From NCBI GenBank assembly GCA_002342065.1, contig DDPF01000012.1, positions 248,001-312,000 of the forward strand: DNA of 64,000 nucleotides. Direction: 5' to 3'. The notes under the pieces were generated by a model. The model worked only from the letters and a program-made list of their open reading frames with translations. It searched no databases and was not told the origin of the DNA. Below are positions 44,049 to 52,142 of this stretch, piece by piece. How positions within the stretch are numbered: the first letter of the stretch is position 1; every line of letters begins with the position of its first letter. The stretch comes from Bacteroidetes bacterium UBA2475. Lineage in GTDB: Bacteria > Bacteroidota > Bacteroidia > B-17B0 > Aurantibacillaceae. A program made the position numbers and the translations under genes.

Positions 44049-47000
44049 ATGATAAATCCTTCAGCAAACGAGTTGCAATTTCTTAAAGGCGGTGGGCAAA
44101 TGGGCCAACTTATACGCGAAAAAGATTGGAGCAAAACCCCTCTGGGCTCGCCGGAATCATGGCCTCAAAGCCTTCGTACAATAGTTGGCGTTATGCTTGA
44201 TAATCCTTTCGGCATGTACATCGCCTGGGGCAATGATTTTATACAATTGTATAACGATGGCTACCGCCCAATACTTGGCGCTACCAAACACCCTAGCGCC
44301 TTAGGTATAAGTACACGAATAACCTTTGCCGAAATTTGGGATACTATAATTGGCTCTATGTTTGATAACGTAATGCAGGGCGAAGCAGTAGGTTTCCCAG
44401 ACTTTATGCTGCCCTTAAACCGCAACGGTTATTTTGAAGAATGTTTTTTCGATTTTTCTTACAGCCCAATTAGATTGGAAAATGGTGCCGTAGGCGGTGT
44501 TTTAGTTACAGTTATAGAAACTACCGATAAAAAAAACATACTTAAAAATTTAAAAGAAAGCGAACAGCGCTTTAAATCACTTGCTAACAATATACCCAAT
44601 TTAGCCTGGATGGCAAATGCAGATGGTTATATTTATTGGTATAATGATAAATGGTATGAGTATACTGGCACTACCCCACAGAACATGGAAGGCTGGGGAT
44701 GGCAAACAGTGCATGATCAAAACATATTACCTTACGTTTTGGATAAATGGAAAAAAGCAATAGAAAGTGGTGAAGAGTTTGAAATGGTATTTCCTCTTAA
44801 AGGCGCTGATGGCAAGTTTAAACAATTTCTTACACGCATTATACCACTAAAAAACAACGAAGGTAAAATTTATCAATGGCTTGGTACAAATACAGATATT
44901 ACCGAGCAAAAAAATATCGAACAATCGCTAAAAGAGAGTGAAGAGCGTTTTAGAACTATGGCAGAAAGTACCGATGTATTGATTGCTGTTGGAGATGAAA
45001 CGAGTAATGCAACCTATTTTAATAAAGCCTTGGTTGATTTTACAGGACGCCCCATGGGTGATCTATTAAAGTTTGGTTGGGTTGATTTGGTGCATCCGGA
45101 AGATAGAGACAGTTATGTAAATATTTATCTTTCGGCTTTTGAGAACAGAATTTCTTTTGATGGCGAATTCAGAGCCTTAAATAAAGAAGGTAAATATAGA
45201 TATATACTTGCTAAAGGTCAGCCCCGCTTCGGTCCTGATGGGAACTTTGAGGGTTATATTAGCTCCTGCATTGATATTACAGATTTAAGACTGGCAACAA
45301 AGGAAATAAAAGAAAATGAAAATCGGTTTCGCAATTTAGTAATGCTATCACCAATACCAAAAGCAATTTTAAAAGGAAAAGATCATGTTATTGAGGTTGC
45401 AAACGCTTCTTTATTAAAAAATATTTGGCAAAAAACCGAAAGTGACATTATTGGTAAAAAGATTGCGGATATTTTTCCGGAATTAAAACAACAAAAACAC
45501 ATTGATTTGTTGAACAAGGTTTTTGAGACTGGCAAAATACATTCAGAAACAGAATCAATCATAAATTTTAAGAACGATAACGGAGAATTAAAGAAGTATT
45601 ATTTAGATTTTGAATATGCCCCGCTATTTGAATATGATAAAATAGCTGGAATAAAAATGACAGCTATTGACGTTACTGAAAAAGTAGAAGCCAAAAAAAA
45701 GCTGGAAGAAAGCGAACAGCGCTTTCGCAACATTGCCGACGCCTTACCACAATTGGTTTGGGTAACGGATGAAAAAGGCATCTCCGAATTTACTTCATCA
45801 AGATGGAAAGAATTTACCGGTATCGAACCTGATGGCGCAAAAGAATGGGAAGCCATCGTGCATCCTAACGATTTAGAAAATATTAATAACGTTTGGGCTA
45901 ATAGTATAGCTACAGGGCAAATTTACAAACATAATGTTAGATTAAAACGCAAAACAGGCGAATACCGCTGGCATAGCGTAATTGGTGAGCCTATTTATAA
46001 CGAACATAACCAAATTATAAAATGGATTGGTGCATTTATGGACATACATGACCAAAAAAATCAATCAGAAATTATAAAAGAAAATGAAGAAAGATTAAAT
46101 ATAATTATTGAAGCAAGTGAATTAGGTACTTGGGAATTAAATATGATTACAAAAGAAGTAAAGTATTCTAAAAGATACCTTGCTATAATGGGCGGTTATA
46201 AAGAAGAAGTTAAATTAACCCATAAACAACTTTTAGCGCATTTACATCCTGACGATTTAGAAATAAGAGAAAACGCTTTTAAAGTAGCAATAGAAACAGG
46301 TATAATGAATTATTCTGCACGTGTAATATGGTGCGATAATTCAATTCACTGGATGGAAGGTCGTGGTAAAGTTTTTTATGATAAGGAAAATAATCCAACG
46401 CATTCTATTGGTACTATTAGAGATATTACAGACGAAAAAAATTATGAAAATGAGTTATTATCTCGCGAAAAAAAATTCCGGTTACTTGCCGATTCAATGC
46501 CGCAACATATTTGGACCGCCGACACAGAAGGTAATTTAAATTATTACAATCAATCTGTTTTTGATTACTCGGGCCTAACACTTGAACAAATTAACGAAGA
46601 AGGTTGGTTGCAAATAGTTCATCCCGACGATAGAGATGAAAACATTAGGCTTTGGATAGCTGCCGTTACAACAGGTAACGATTTTAGTTTCGAGCACCGT
46701 TTTCGTAGATATGATGGCGCATACAGGTGGCAGTTAAGCCGGGCGGTGGCACAAAAAGATGAAAACGGTCATATTCAAATGTGGGTGGGCACGAGCACTG
46801 ATATTGAAGAAAGAAAACAATTTTCGAATGAATTAGAAAAACAGGTAATAGAAAGGACAAAAGAATTAGAACACAAAAATATTGAGCTTGAAAATAAAAC
46901 CATCCAGCTAGAAGAAGCTCAACAACTGGCACATATAGGCAGTTGGGATTGGGATGTGGCGGCAAATAAAATTGAATGGTCTGATGAACTCTTTAGAATA

Positions 47001-48467
47001 TTCGGATTAACGCCTCAAGAATTTAATGCCGACTATGAGAATTACGTCAAGTATATTCATGCTGATGACAGAGAGTATGTAAATTCCATAATACAACAGG
47101 CGCTTAAAGACCATCAGTCATATAGTTTTTTCCATAAAGTAGCAGGTGCTGATGGAAAGGTTCGAATTTTAAGTGCAACAGGAAAAGTATTTACTGATGG
47201 GGATGGGAATGTTATTAGAATGTCTGGTACAGCACAGGATGTAACAGAGCAGAAAAAATATGAGGAAGAATTGAAAATTAGTGAAGAACGTTTTTTTAAA
47301 GTTTTCGACAGCAACCCAGTTTCTATGTCGCTTACCGAAATTAAAACCAATAAAATAAAATATGCCAATAACCTTTTTTACCAGTTATTTGGTTACAATG
47401 CGGAGGAAGTAATTGGCCGAACATCCGAGGAATTGAATTTGATGGATCCTGAAGAATACAAAAGAGTAATTACTTTGATATTCGGGTACCTTCAAGAAAG
47501 CCGTTCTCTTGCTGAACTTCAGGCCCTTTCAAAAGAAGAGACAGAAGAACTTCTGGTGAAGTTAAACCAATCGGAAAATATGAAAGATTTTGAAATTCTT
47601 TACACCCGCAAAAATGGAGAAAAATTTCCTGTCATTGTTTCATATGAAGTAATAAGAATAGGCACTGAAAGCTTTACGGTAACGTCTTACCAGGATATTA
47701 CCTCGAGAAAAAAAGCAGAAGAAAAACTTAGAATCCAAAACGATCAACTTGAAAAAATGAATAAGGAACTTGAATCATTCGCCTACATATCAAGTCACGA
47801 TTTACAAGAACCCCTGAGAAAAATACAAACCTTCGCATCTCGCATTCTTGAAAAAGATCACCAACATTTATCCGAAAGTGGCAGGGATAATTTTGAAAGA
47901 ATGCAAAATGCGGCAAAGAGAATGCAAGCACTTATTGAAGATCTTTTAGCATATTCAAGAGCCAATACATCAGAAAGAAAATTTGAACTCACCGACCTTA
48001 ATACAATAATAGATGAAATAAAAGAAGATCTAAGTGAAGAGTTAATTCTAAAAAATGCCACCATGGAAGTGGATAAGATGGCGAAAATAAAAGTTATCTC
48101 CTTTCAATTTCGCCAGTTAATATGTAATATTTTGAGTAACTCGCTTAAATTCGCGTCTGAGAACCGACCGCTTCAAATAAAAATAAAAAGTAAAAAAGCA
48201 TTAGGACAAACACTCAATAATAAAAAACTCGATCCAAATACAAACTATTATCACATCAGTATTTCAGATAATGGCATTGGTTTCGAACAAAACTATAGCG
48301 AAAAAATATTTGAAGTATTTCAACGCTTGCATGGCAAAGACGAATACACTGGCACCGGCATTGGCCTGTCTATCGTACAAAAAATTGTTAATAACCATAA
48401 TGGTTTTATCACCGCGCAAGGTAAATTAAACCAAGGTGCCCAATTTGATATTTATTTGCCAGTATAA
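44049..48467 (+). CDS. Giant multi-PAS histidine kinase
   Basis: 1472 residues from the ATG at 44049 (MINPSANELQFLKGGG); the frame is open 93 bp further upstream but there overlaps the regulator gene. No membrane helix. The N-terminal domain has the TPLGSPESWPQSLR motif found before sensor domains of many Bacteroidota kinases. About nine PAS-type modules can be counted by their repeated openings (SEQRFKSLANNIP, SEERFRTMAEST, NENRFRNLVMLSP, SEQRFRNIADALP, NEERLNIIIEASE, REKKFRLLADSMP, QLAHIGSWDWDV, SEERFFKVFDSNP), followed by HisKA AYISSHDLQEPLRKI (His near 1249) and an intact HATPase. A soluble sensor integrating many signals. Confidence 0.92.
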   Translation: MINPSANELQFLKGGGQMGQLIREKDWSKTPLGSPESWPQSLRTIVGVMLDNPFGMYIAWGNDFIQLYNDGYRPILGATKHPSALGISTRITFAEIWDTIIGSMFDNVMQGEAVGFPDFMLPLNRNGYFEECFFDFSYSPIRLENGAVGGVLVTVIETTDKKNILKNLKESEQRFKSLANNIPNLAWMANADGYIYWYNDKWYEYTGTTPQNMEGWGWQTVHDQNILPYVLDKWKKAIESGEEFEMVFPLKGADGKFKQFLTRIIPLKNNEGKIYQWLGTNTDITEQKNIEQSLKESEERFRTMAESTDVLIAVGDETSNATYFNKALVDFTGRPMGDLLKFGWVDLVHPEDRDSYVNIYLSAFENRISFDGEFRALNKEGKYRYILAKGQPRFGPDGNFEGYISSCIDITDLRLATKEIKENENRFRNLVMLSPIPKAILKGKDHVIEVANASLLKNIWQKTESDIIGKKIADIFPELKQQKHIDLLNKVFETGKIHSETESIINFKNDNGELKKYYLDFEYAPLFEYDKIAGIKMTAIDVTEKVEAKKKLEESEQRFRNIADALPQLVWVTDEKGISEFTSSRWKEFTGIEPDGAKEWEAIVHPNDLENINNVWANSIATGQIYKHNVRLKRKTGEYRWHSVIGEPIYNEHNQIIKWIGAFMDIHDQKNQSEIIKENEERLNIIIEASELGTWELNMITKEVKYSKRYLAIMGGYKEEVKLTHKQLLAHLHPDDLEIRENAFKVAIETGIMNYSARVIWCDNSIHWMEGRGKVFYDKENNPTHSIGTIRDITDEKNYENELLSREKKFRLLADSMPQHIWTADTEGNLNYYNQSVFDYSGLTLEQINEEGWLQIVHPDDRDENIRLWIAAVTTGNDFSFEHRFRRYDGAYRWQLSRAVAQKDENGHIQMWVGTSTDIEERKQFSNELEKQVIERTKELEHKNIELENKTIQLEEAQQLAHIGSWDWDVAANKIEWSDELFRIFGLTPQEFNADYENYVKYIHADDREYVNSIIQQALKDHQSYSFFHKVAGADGKVRILSATGKVFTDGDGNVIRMSGTAQDVTEQKKYEEELKISEERFFKVFDSNPVSMSLTEIKTNKIKYANNLFYQLFGYNAEEVIGRTSEELNLMDPEEYKRVITLIFGYLQESRSLAELQALSKEETEELLVKLNQSENMKDFEILYTRKNGEKFPVIVSYEVIRIGTESFTVTSYQDITSRKKAEEKLRIQNDQLEKMNKELESFAYISSHDLQEPLRKIQTFASRILEKDHQHLSESGRDNFERMQNAAKRMQALIEDLLAYSRANTSERKFELTDLNTIIDEIKEDLSEELILKNATMEVDKMAKIKVISFQFRQLICNILSNSLKFASENRPLQIKIKSKKALGQTLNNKKLDPNTNYYHISISDNGIGFEQNYSEKIFEVFQRLHGKDEYTGTGIGLSIVQKIVNNHNGFITAQGKLNQGAQFDIYLPV

Positions 48468-48596
48468 AATCTAACTTCAAAGTCGCGCCTCACATAGGGG
48501 TAATTTATACCCAACTGTGTATTTCTGGCTCTAGCATAACACTCTCTTACAGTCCAATATCAGGGCTTTCAAACATATTTTAGTCTGATTTTTCTT

Positions 48597-48611
48597 AGGC
48601 ATTGTTTTAGC
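48597..48611 (+). promoter_or_regulatory. -24/-12 promoter for small membrane protein pair
   Basis: AGGCAT-TGTTT-TAGC, GG/GC at sigma-54 spacing, 30 bp before the ATG at 48642. GGGTA-ATTTA-TACCC (48498-48512) lies about 118 bp upstream of the predicted start. Confidence 0.5.
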
Positions 48612-48641
48612 AAGTACAAATATGTATTTAATAAAATAATA

Positions 48642-48812
48642 ATGAAAAACATAAACTACATACTAGCACTCATCTTCATCGTTCTATGGGTAGTTGGTTT
48701 TTTCACACATTCTATTGGTTACCCTATCCATTTCCTTCTTATAGGTGGGTTGGTACTGATTCTTATTAATGTTTTACATGATGACGGAAATAATACAACA
48801 GAAAATATATAA
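48642..48812 (+). CDS. lmo0937-type small membrane protein
   Basis: 56 residues: two membrane helices (YILALIFIVLWVVGFFTHS and YPIHFLLIGGLVLILINVL) with the short polar turn HSIG that marks the lmo0937/DUF5670 family, and an acidic tail. Family members are tiny inner-membrane proteins of unknown action, often near stress genes. 24 bp separate it from a paralogue. Confidence 0.82.
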   Translation: MKNINYILALIFIVLWVVGFFTHSIGYPIHFLLIGGLVLILINVLHDDGNNTTENI

Positions 48813-48836
48813 TTAATAATTTAAAAAATAAATATT

Positions 48837-48992
48837 ATGAGCAACTTACTTTACATATTAGCAGTAATCCTTATTATTTCTTGGGCAATTGGTTTTTTTG
48901 CGTATAGCGCAGGAAGTTTAATTCATATTTTACTTGTAATCGCTTTGATCGCTGTTATTTTAAGAGTGATAAGAGGGAAAGAGGTGATCTAA
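48837..48992 (+). CDS. lmo0937-type small membrane protein, second copy
   Basis: 51 residues: YILAVILIISWAIGFFAYSAGSLIHILLVIALIAVILRVIRGKEVI, the full family pattern (WxxGFFxYxxGxLIHILLxIAxIxxLxxxxRG). It follows its paralogue by 24 bp and ends before a strong terminator, so the two form one transcript. Confidence 0.85.
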   Translation: MSNLLYILAVILIISWAIGFFAYSAGSLIHILLVIALIAVILRVIRGKEVI

Positions 48993-49002
48993 TTCTTTCC
49001 GG

Positions 49003-49037
49003 AATATGTCCCGGTAACTATACCGGGACATATTTTG
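49003..49037 (+). terminator. Strong terminator after the lmo0937 pair
   Basis: AATATGTCCCGGTA (49003-49016) pairs perfectly with TACCGGGACATATT (49021-49034), loop ACTA, then TTG. Confidence 0.88.
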
Positions 49038-49065
49038 CGGGCATTACTTTTTATGAAATCTATTT

Positions 49066-49902
49066 ATGAAACAAGACCTTAATCAGCTCGCTGATCAAAA
49101 AGAGGAGAAAAAAACAATACCAGTTGTCGAACAAACAAAACCATCATTTGCTTCTTTAAAGAATGTATTTATTGAGGTAGCAATGATCTCACAATTTGCT
49201 GCACGCTATTTTAAAGAAGTATTAAAACCTCCTTTTGAATTCAAGGAATTTTTAAAACAATGCTATTTAACTGGGTATAAATCGCTTGCTTTAGTTGGCA
49301 TTACCGGTTTTATTATGGGTCTGGTATTAACCATTCAATCTACGCCAACAATGGCTGAATTTGGCGCAGAAGCCTGGGTTCCGGGAATGGTTGCGGTTTC
49401 TATTATCAGAGAGATCGGCCCTGTAATTACGGCACTTATTTGTGCGGGAAAAATTGGTTCAGGAATAGGCGCCGAATTAGGTTCTATGAAAGTAACCGAA
49501 CAAATAGATTCTATGGAAGTTTCCGGTGCCAACCCTTTTAAATATTTGGTGGTTACACGGATCATGGCTACAACATTAATGATACCAGTATTAGTTATTT
49601 TTTCGGATGTAATATCACTTTATGGATCGTATGTTGGAGTTAACCTCACCGGTAAAGTTAGTTATGCACTTTTTTTCTCTAAAGTATTCGAATCACTTGA
49701 TTTTATTGATCTGATCCCCGCTTTTATAAAAACTTTTTTCTTTGGCTTTATTATTGGGCTCATCGGATGTTTTAAAGGCTACAATTCAAATAAAGGTACC
49801 GAAGGTGTTGGCCAGGCTGCAAACTCTGCGGTGGTAATTGCATCTCTTATGGTATTTATTATTGATATGATCGCAGTTCAGATCACCACCTTATTTTCTT
49901 GA
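49066..49902 (+). CDS. mlaE: MlaE-family ABC lipid transporter permease
   Basis: 278 residues. A hydrophilic N-terminus precedes the MlaE domain: FLKQCYLTGYKSLALVGITGFIMGLVLTIQS, IIREIGPVITALICAGKIGSGIGAELGSMKVTEQIDSMEVSG, PAFIKTFFFGFIIGLIGCFKGYNSNKGTEGVGQAANSAVV. With the two next genes it forms an inner-membrane complex for moving phospholipids between the membranes. The stop overlaps a spurious TTG in front of the ATPase gene. No MlaB or MlaC gene is seen next to it, which is usual in Bacteroidota. Confidence 0.93.
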   Translation: MKQDLNQLADQKEEKKTIPVVEQTKPSFASLKNVFIEVAMISQFAARYFKEVLKPPFEFKEFLKQCYLTGYKSLALVGITGFIMGLVLTIQSTPTMAEFGAEAWVPGMVAVSIIREIGPVITALICAGKIGSGIGAELGSMKVTEQIDSMEVSGANPFKYLVVTRIMATTLMIPVLVIFSDVISLYGSYVGVNLTGKVSYALFFSKVFESLDFIDLIPAFIKTFFFGFIIGLIGCFKGYNSNKGTEGVGQAANSAVVIASLMVFIIDMIAVQITTLFS

Positions 49903-49910
49903 TCACAATT

Positions 49911-50678
49911 ATGGAAAAGAAAGAAACAGAAAATAAAGCTATTAACGACAATGAAATAATTGTTGAAATGAAAAACGTTAAAAAATCATTTAACCAAAAT
50001 CATGTTCTACAAGACGTAAATTTTAAACTTAATAAAGGCGAAAATCTTGTTGTACTTGGGAAATCGGGCACCGGTAAATCAGTCCTTATAAAATGTATTG
50101 TAAAATTAATTGAAGTTGATAGTGGAAGCCTTACGGTCTTTAATGAAGATATCCTTACACTAAAAGAAAAAGAATTGAACGAAATGAGAGGAAAGATCGG
50201 GTTCCTTTTTCAGAGTGGCGCCTTATATGATTCTATGACCGTTCGCGAAAATCTTGAATTTCCAATACGAAGAAGGTCAAAAACGGTTACGCAGCAAGAA
50301 CTTGATGATTCAGTAAATGAAGTATTAGCAAATGTTGGACTCGAAGATACGATCGATAAAATGCCATCTGAACTTTCTGGAGGTATGCGAAAAAGGATAA
50401 GTCTTGCGCGAACACTTATTTTAAAACCTGAACTTATGTTGTATGATGAACCAACAACGGGACTTGACCCAATTACATCACAAGAAATAAGTGAGTTGAT
50501 ATTAGAAGTTCAAGAAAAATACAAAACAAGTTCTATCATTATTACACATGATATTAAGTGCGCCAGAATAACATCTAATCGAATTATGGTAATAGATGGT
50601 GGCGGGTTTATTGCGGAAGGAACTTATGATGAACTTAAAGACTCTAAAGATCCGCTTGTAAGTTCGTTTTTTAAATAA
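49911..50678 (+). CDS. mlaF: MlaF-type ABC transporter ATPase
   Basis: 255 residues from the ATG at 49911 (MEKKETENKAIND); a TTG at 49899 in the same frame overlaps the permease stop and is less likely. Walker A VLGKSGTGKSVLIK, Q-loop FLFQSGALYDSMTV, signature LSGGMRKRISLARTL, Walker B MLYDEPTTGLDP, H-loop IIITHD, all intact. It should hydrolyse ATP for the MlaE permease. It starts 8 bp after the permease stop. Confidence 0.95.
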   Translation: MEKKETENKAINDNEIIVEMKNVKKSFNQNHVLQDVNFKLNKGENLVVLGKSGTGKSVLIKCIVKLIEVDSGSLTVFNEDILTLKEKELNEMRGKIGFLFQSGALYDSMTVRENLEFPIRRRSKTVTQQELDDSVNEVLANVGLEDTIDKMPSELSGGMRKRISLARTLILKPELMLYDEPTTGLDPITSQEISELILEVQEKYKTSSIIITHDIKCARITSNRIMVIDGGGFIAEGTYDELKDSKDPLVSSFFK

Positions 50679-50692
50679 TTAAAATTAAAACA

Positions 50693-51373
50693 ATGGAAAA
50701 AAAAACAGGAAATACAATAAAGCTAGGCGTATTTGTAACCCTAGGAGTTTTATTTTTGATAATAGGCATTTATTTTATTGGACAAAAACAACATATGTTT
50801 AGCAAGGTGTTTAAAATTACCGGTGAGTTTAAAAATGTTAGTGGTTTATTGGTAGGAAATAACGTTCGGTTTTCCGGCATTAATGTTGGAACTGTTGAAG
50901 ACATTCAAATAATTAACGACACATCGGTAAGAGTAGATATGATAATTGAAGAAAGCACGCATCGCTTCATTAAAAAAGATGCTATGGCCGTTATTGGCTC
51001 TGAGGGTTTAATGGGCAATAAAACAATTAATATTACGCACGGCTCGCCGGGTCAAACAGAAATAAGCGAGAACGGTGTAATAAAAACTTCTCAACCTATT
51101 GATACCGATGAAATATTTGCCAAATTAAAAACAACTTCAGATAACGCTGTCTCAATTACAGGTGACCTTGCTGTTATTATGAATAATGTTAGTCAGGGTA
51201 AAGGAACCATCGGAAAATTATTTATGGATACAGTGATGGCAAATACATTGGATCAAACAATTACCAATTTAAAGAAAGGCACAAAAGGTCTTGAAGAAAA
51301 TATGGACGCCGCCAAACACAGCTTTTTATTACGTGGCGCTCTAAAAAGAGCAAAAAAAGACAAAGAGAAATAG
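50693..51373 (+). CDS. mlaD: MlaD-type MCE-domain protein
   Basis: 226 residues: membrane helix (LGVFVTLGVLFLIIGIYFIGQ), MCE domain about 38-115 (VSGLLVGNNVRFSGINVGTVEDIQI, VIGSEGLMGNKTINIT), and a C-terminal helical tail that likely forms the hexameric barrel stem. This is the periplasmic lipid-binding subunit of the Mla complex. It ends before a bidirectional terminator. Confidence 0.92.
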   Translation: MEKKTGNTIKLGVFVTLGVLFLIIGIYFIGQKQHMFSKVFKITGEFKNVSGLLVGNNVRFSGINVGTVEDIQIINDTSVRVDMIIEESTHRFIKKDAMAVIGSEGLMGNKTINITHGSPGQTEISENGVIKTSQPIDTDEIFAKLKTTSDNAVSITGDLAVIMNNVSQGKGTIGKLFMDTVMANTLDQTITNLKKGTKGLEENMDAAKHSFLLRGALKRAKKDKEK

Positions 51374-51395
51374 TCTTACATGTACATTCTTAACC

Positions 51396-51430
51396 AAAAA
51401 AAACCGAAGCTATAAACTTCGGTTTTTTTT
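51396..51430. terminator. Bidirectional terminator
   Basis: AAAACCGAAG and CTTCGGTTTT stem around CTATAAA, with A- and T-tracts on both sides, between the convergent genes 50693-51373 and 51447-51785. Confidence 0.9.
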
Positions 51431-51446
51431 AATTGAAAATTAAGAA

Positions 51447-51785
51447 CTAGGTGTGCGGTTCTTTTTTCTTAATATCTTCCACTTCGGTAATAAATTGAGA
51501 TACCTTACGATTGGCATATGGTCCACCGTAAGAATCTACTAAAATTCCTTTTACATCATCATTTGTTTCAATAGCATATATAATCGCGTTATCGCCCGGA
51601 TCAGAATCTCCTTCAAATCTATAAAAACTAACTATTTTTACACTTTGTGGGTTATAAATTTTATTTGAGGTAGGCGCCTCAAGACCTTTTTCTTTGGCTA
51701 TAAAATTTTCGGTATAACCATCTTTGTGAAGTTTATTCATACACGATGTCATGGTGGTCATTTCTTCTTTTTTATAAGGTTCCAT
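51447..51785 (-). CDS. Small soluble Bacteroidota-type protein (often annotated 'phosphoribosylpyrophosphate synthetase')
   Basis: 112 residues from MEPYKKEEMTTMTSCMN; an ATT-initiated extension to 51827 is rejected because it would include the promoter. Pattern KDGYTENFIAKE, VKIVSFYRFEGDSDPGDNAIIYAIETNDDVKGILVDSYG identifies a small family commonly labelled phosphoribosylpyrophosphate synthetase in databases, although it has no PRPP-synthetase motif. True role unknown. A single gene behind a -24/-12-like site. Confidence 0.72.
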   Translation of the reverse strand: MEPYKKEEMTTMTSCMNKLHKDGYTENFIAKEKGLEAPTSNKIYNPQSVKIVSFYRFEGDSDPGDNAIIYAIETNDDVKGILVDSYGGPYANRKVSQFITEVEDIKKKEPHT

Positions 51786-51816
51786 AATTTTATTTTTTAA
51801 TTCTATTTTAATAACT

Positions 51817-51831
51817 GAAAGAATCATGCCA
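51817..51831 (-). promoter_or_regulatory. -24/-12-like promoter for 51785 gene
   Basis: Minus strand TGGCAT-GATTC-TTTC, 31 bp before the ATG at 51785. ATTTC-CCC-GAAAT (51892-51904) lies about 93 bp upstream of the predicted start. Confidence 0.5.
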
Positions 51832-52142
51832 GATGATATTAGCTTAATATCAGTTTGATTTTTCTATTTTATTTGGGCTAATTAAGGAGGAATTTCCCCG
51901 AAATGATACATTAAAAAAAACGTGTAAAAATTATCGTTTCTTACAAATGACCCTAACACAAAAATTACGCCACAAATTTGTGTGTAATATATTCTACAAT
52001 TTTGGTCTGAAGGCCTATTTTTATTGACTTTTATTTGTCAAATAAGATATATTTCTCTTCCTTTATTTTGGAATAAAAAAAGTGTTGAAATTAAGCAAAG
52101 AGTGGGTTATCCAAATAAATCAAATATCTCTAATTAAAATTT
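51832..52142. other. Intergenic region before the HAMP-array kinase
   Basis: About 310 bp between divergent genes. It contains several short palindromes: ATTTC-CCC-GAAAT (51892-51904), CACAAATTTGTG (51971-51982) and TTGAC-TTTTATTT-GTCAA (52024-52041). No -24/-12 site points to the kinase; no small gene or RNA is convincing. Confidence 0.4.

Noticed and set aside
48330..48345. TGGCA occurrences inside genes (for example near 48333)
   Set aside because: Isolated TGGCA strings in coding DNA are expected by chance and lack a -12 partner at the right spacing upstream of a start codon.
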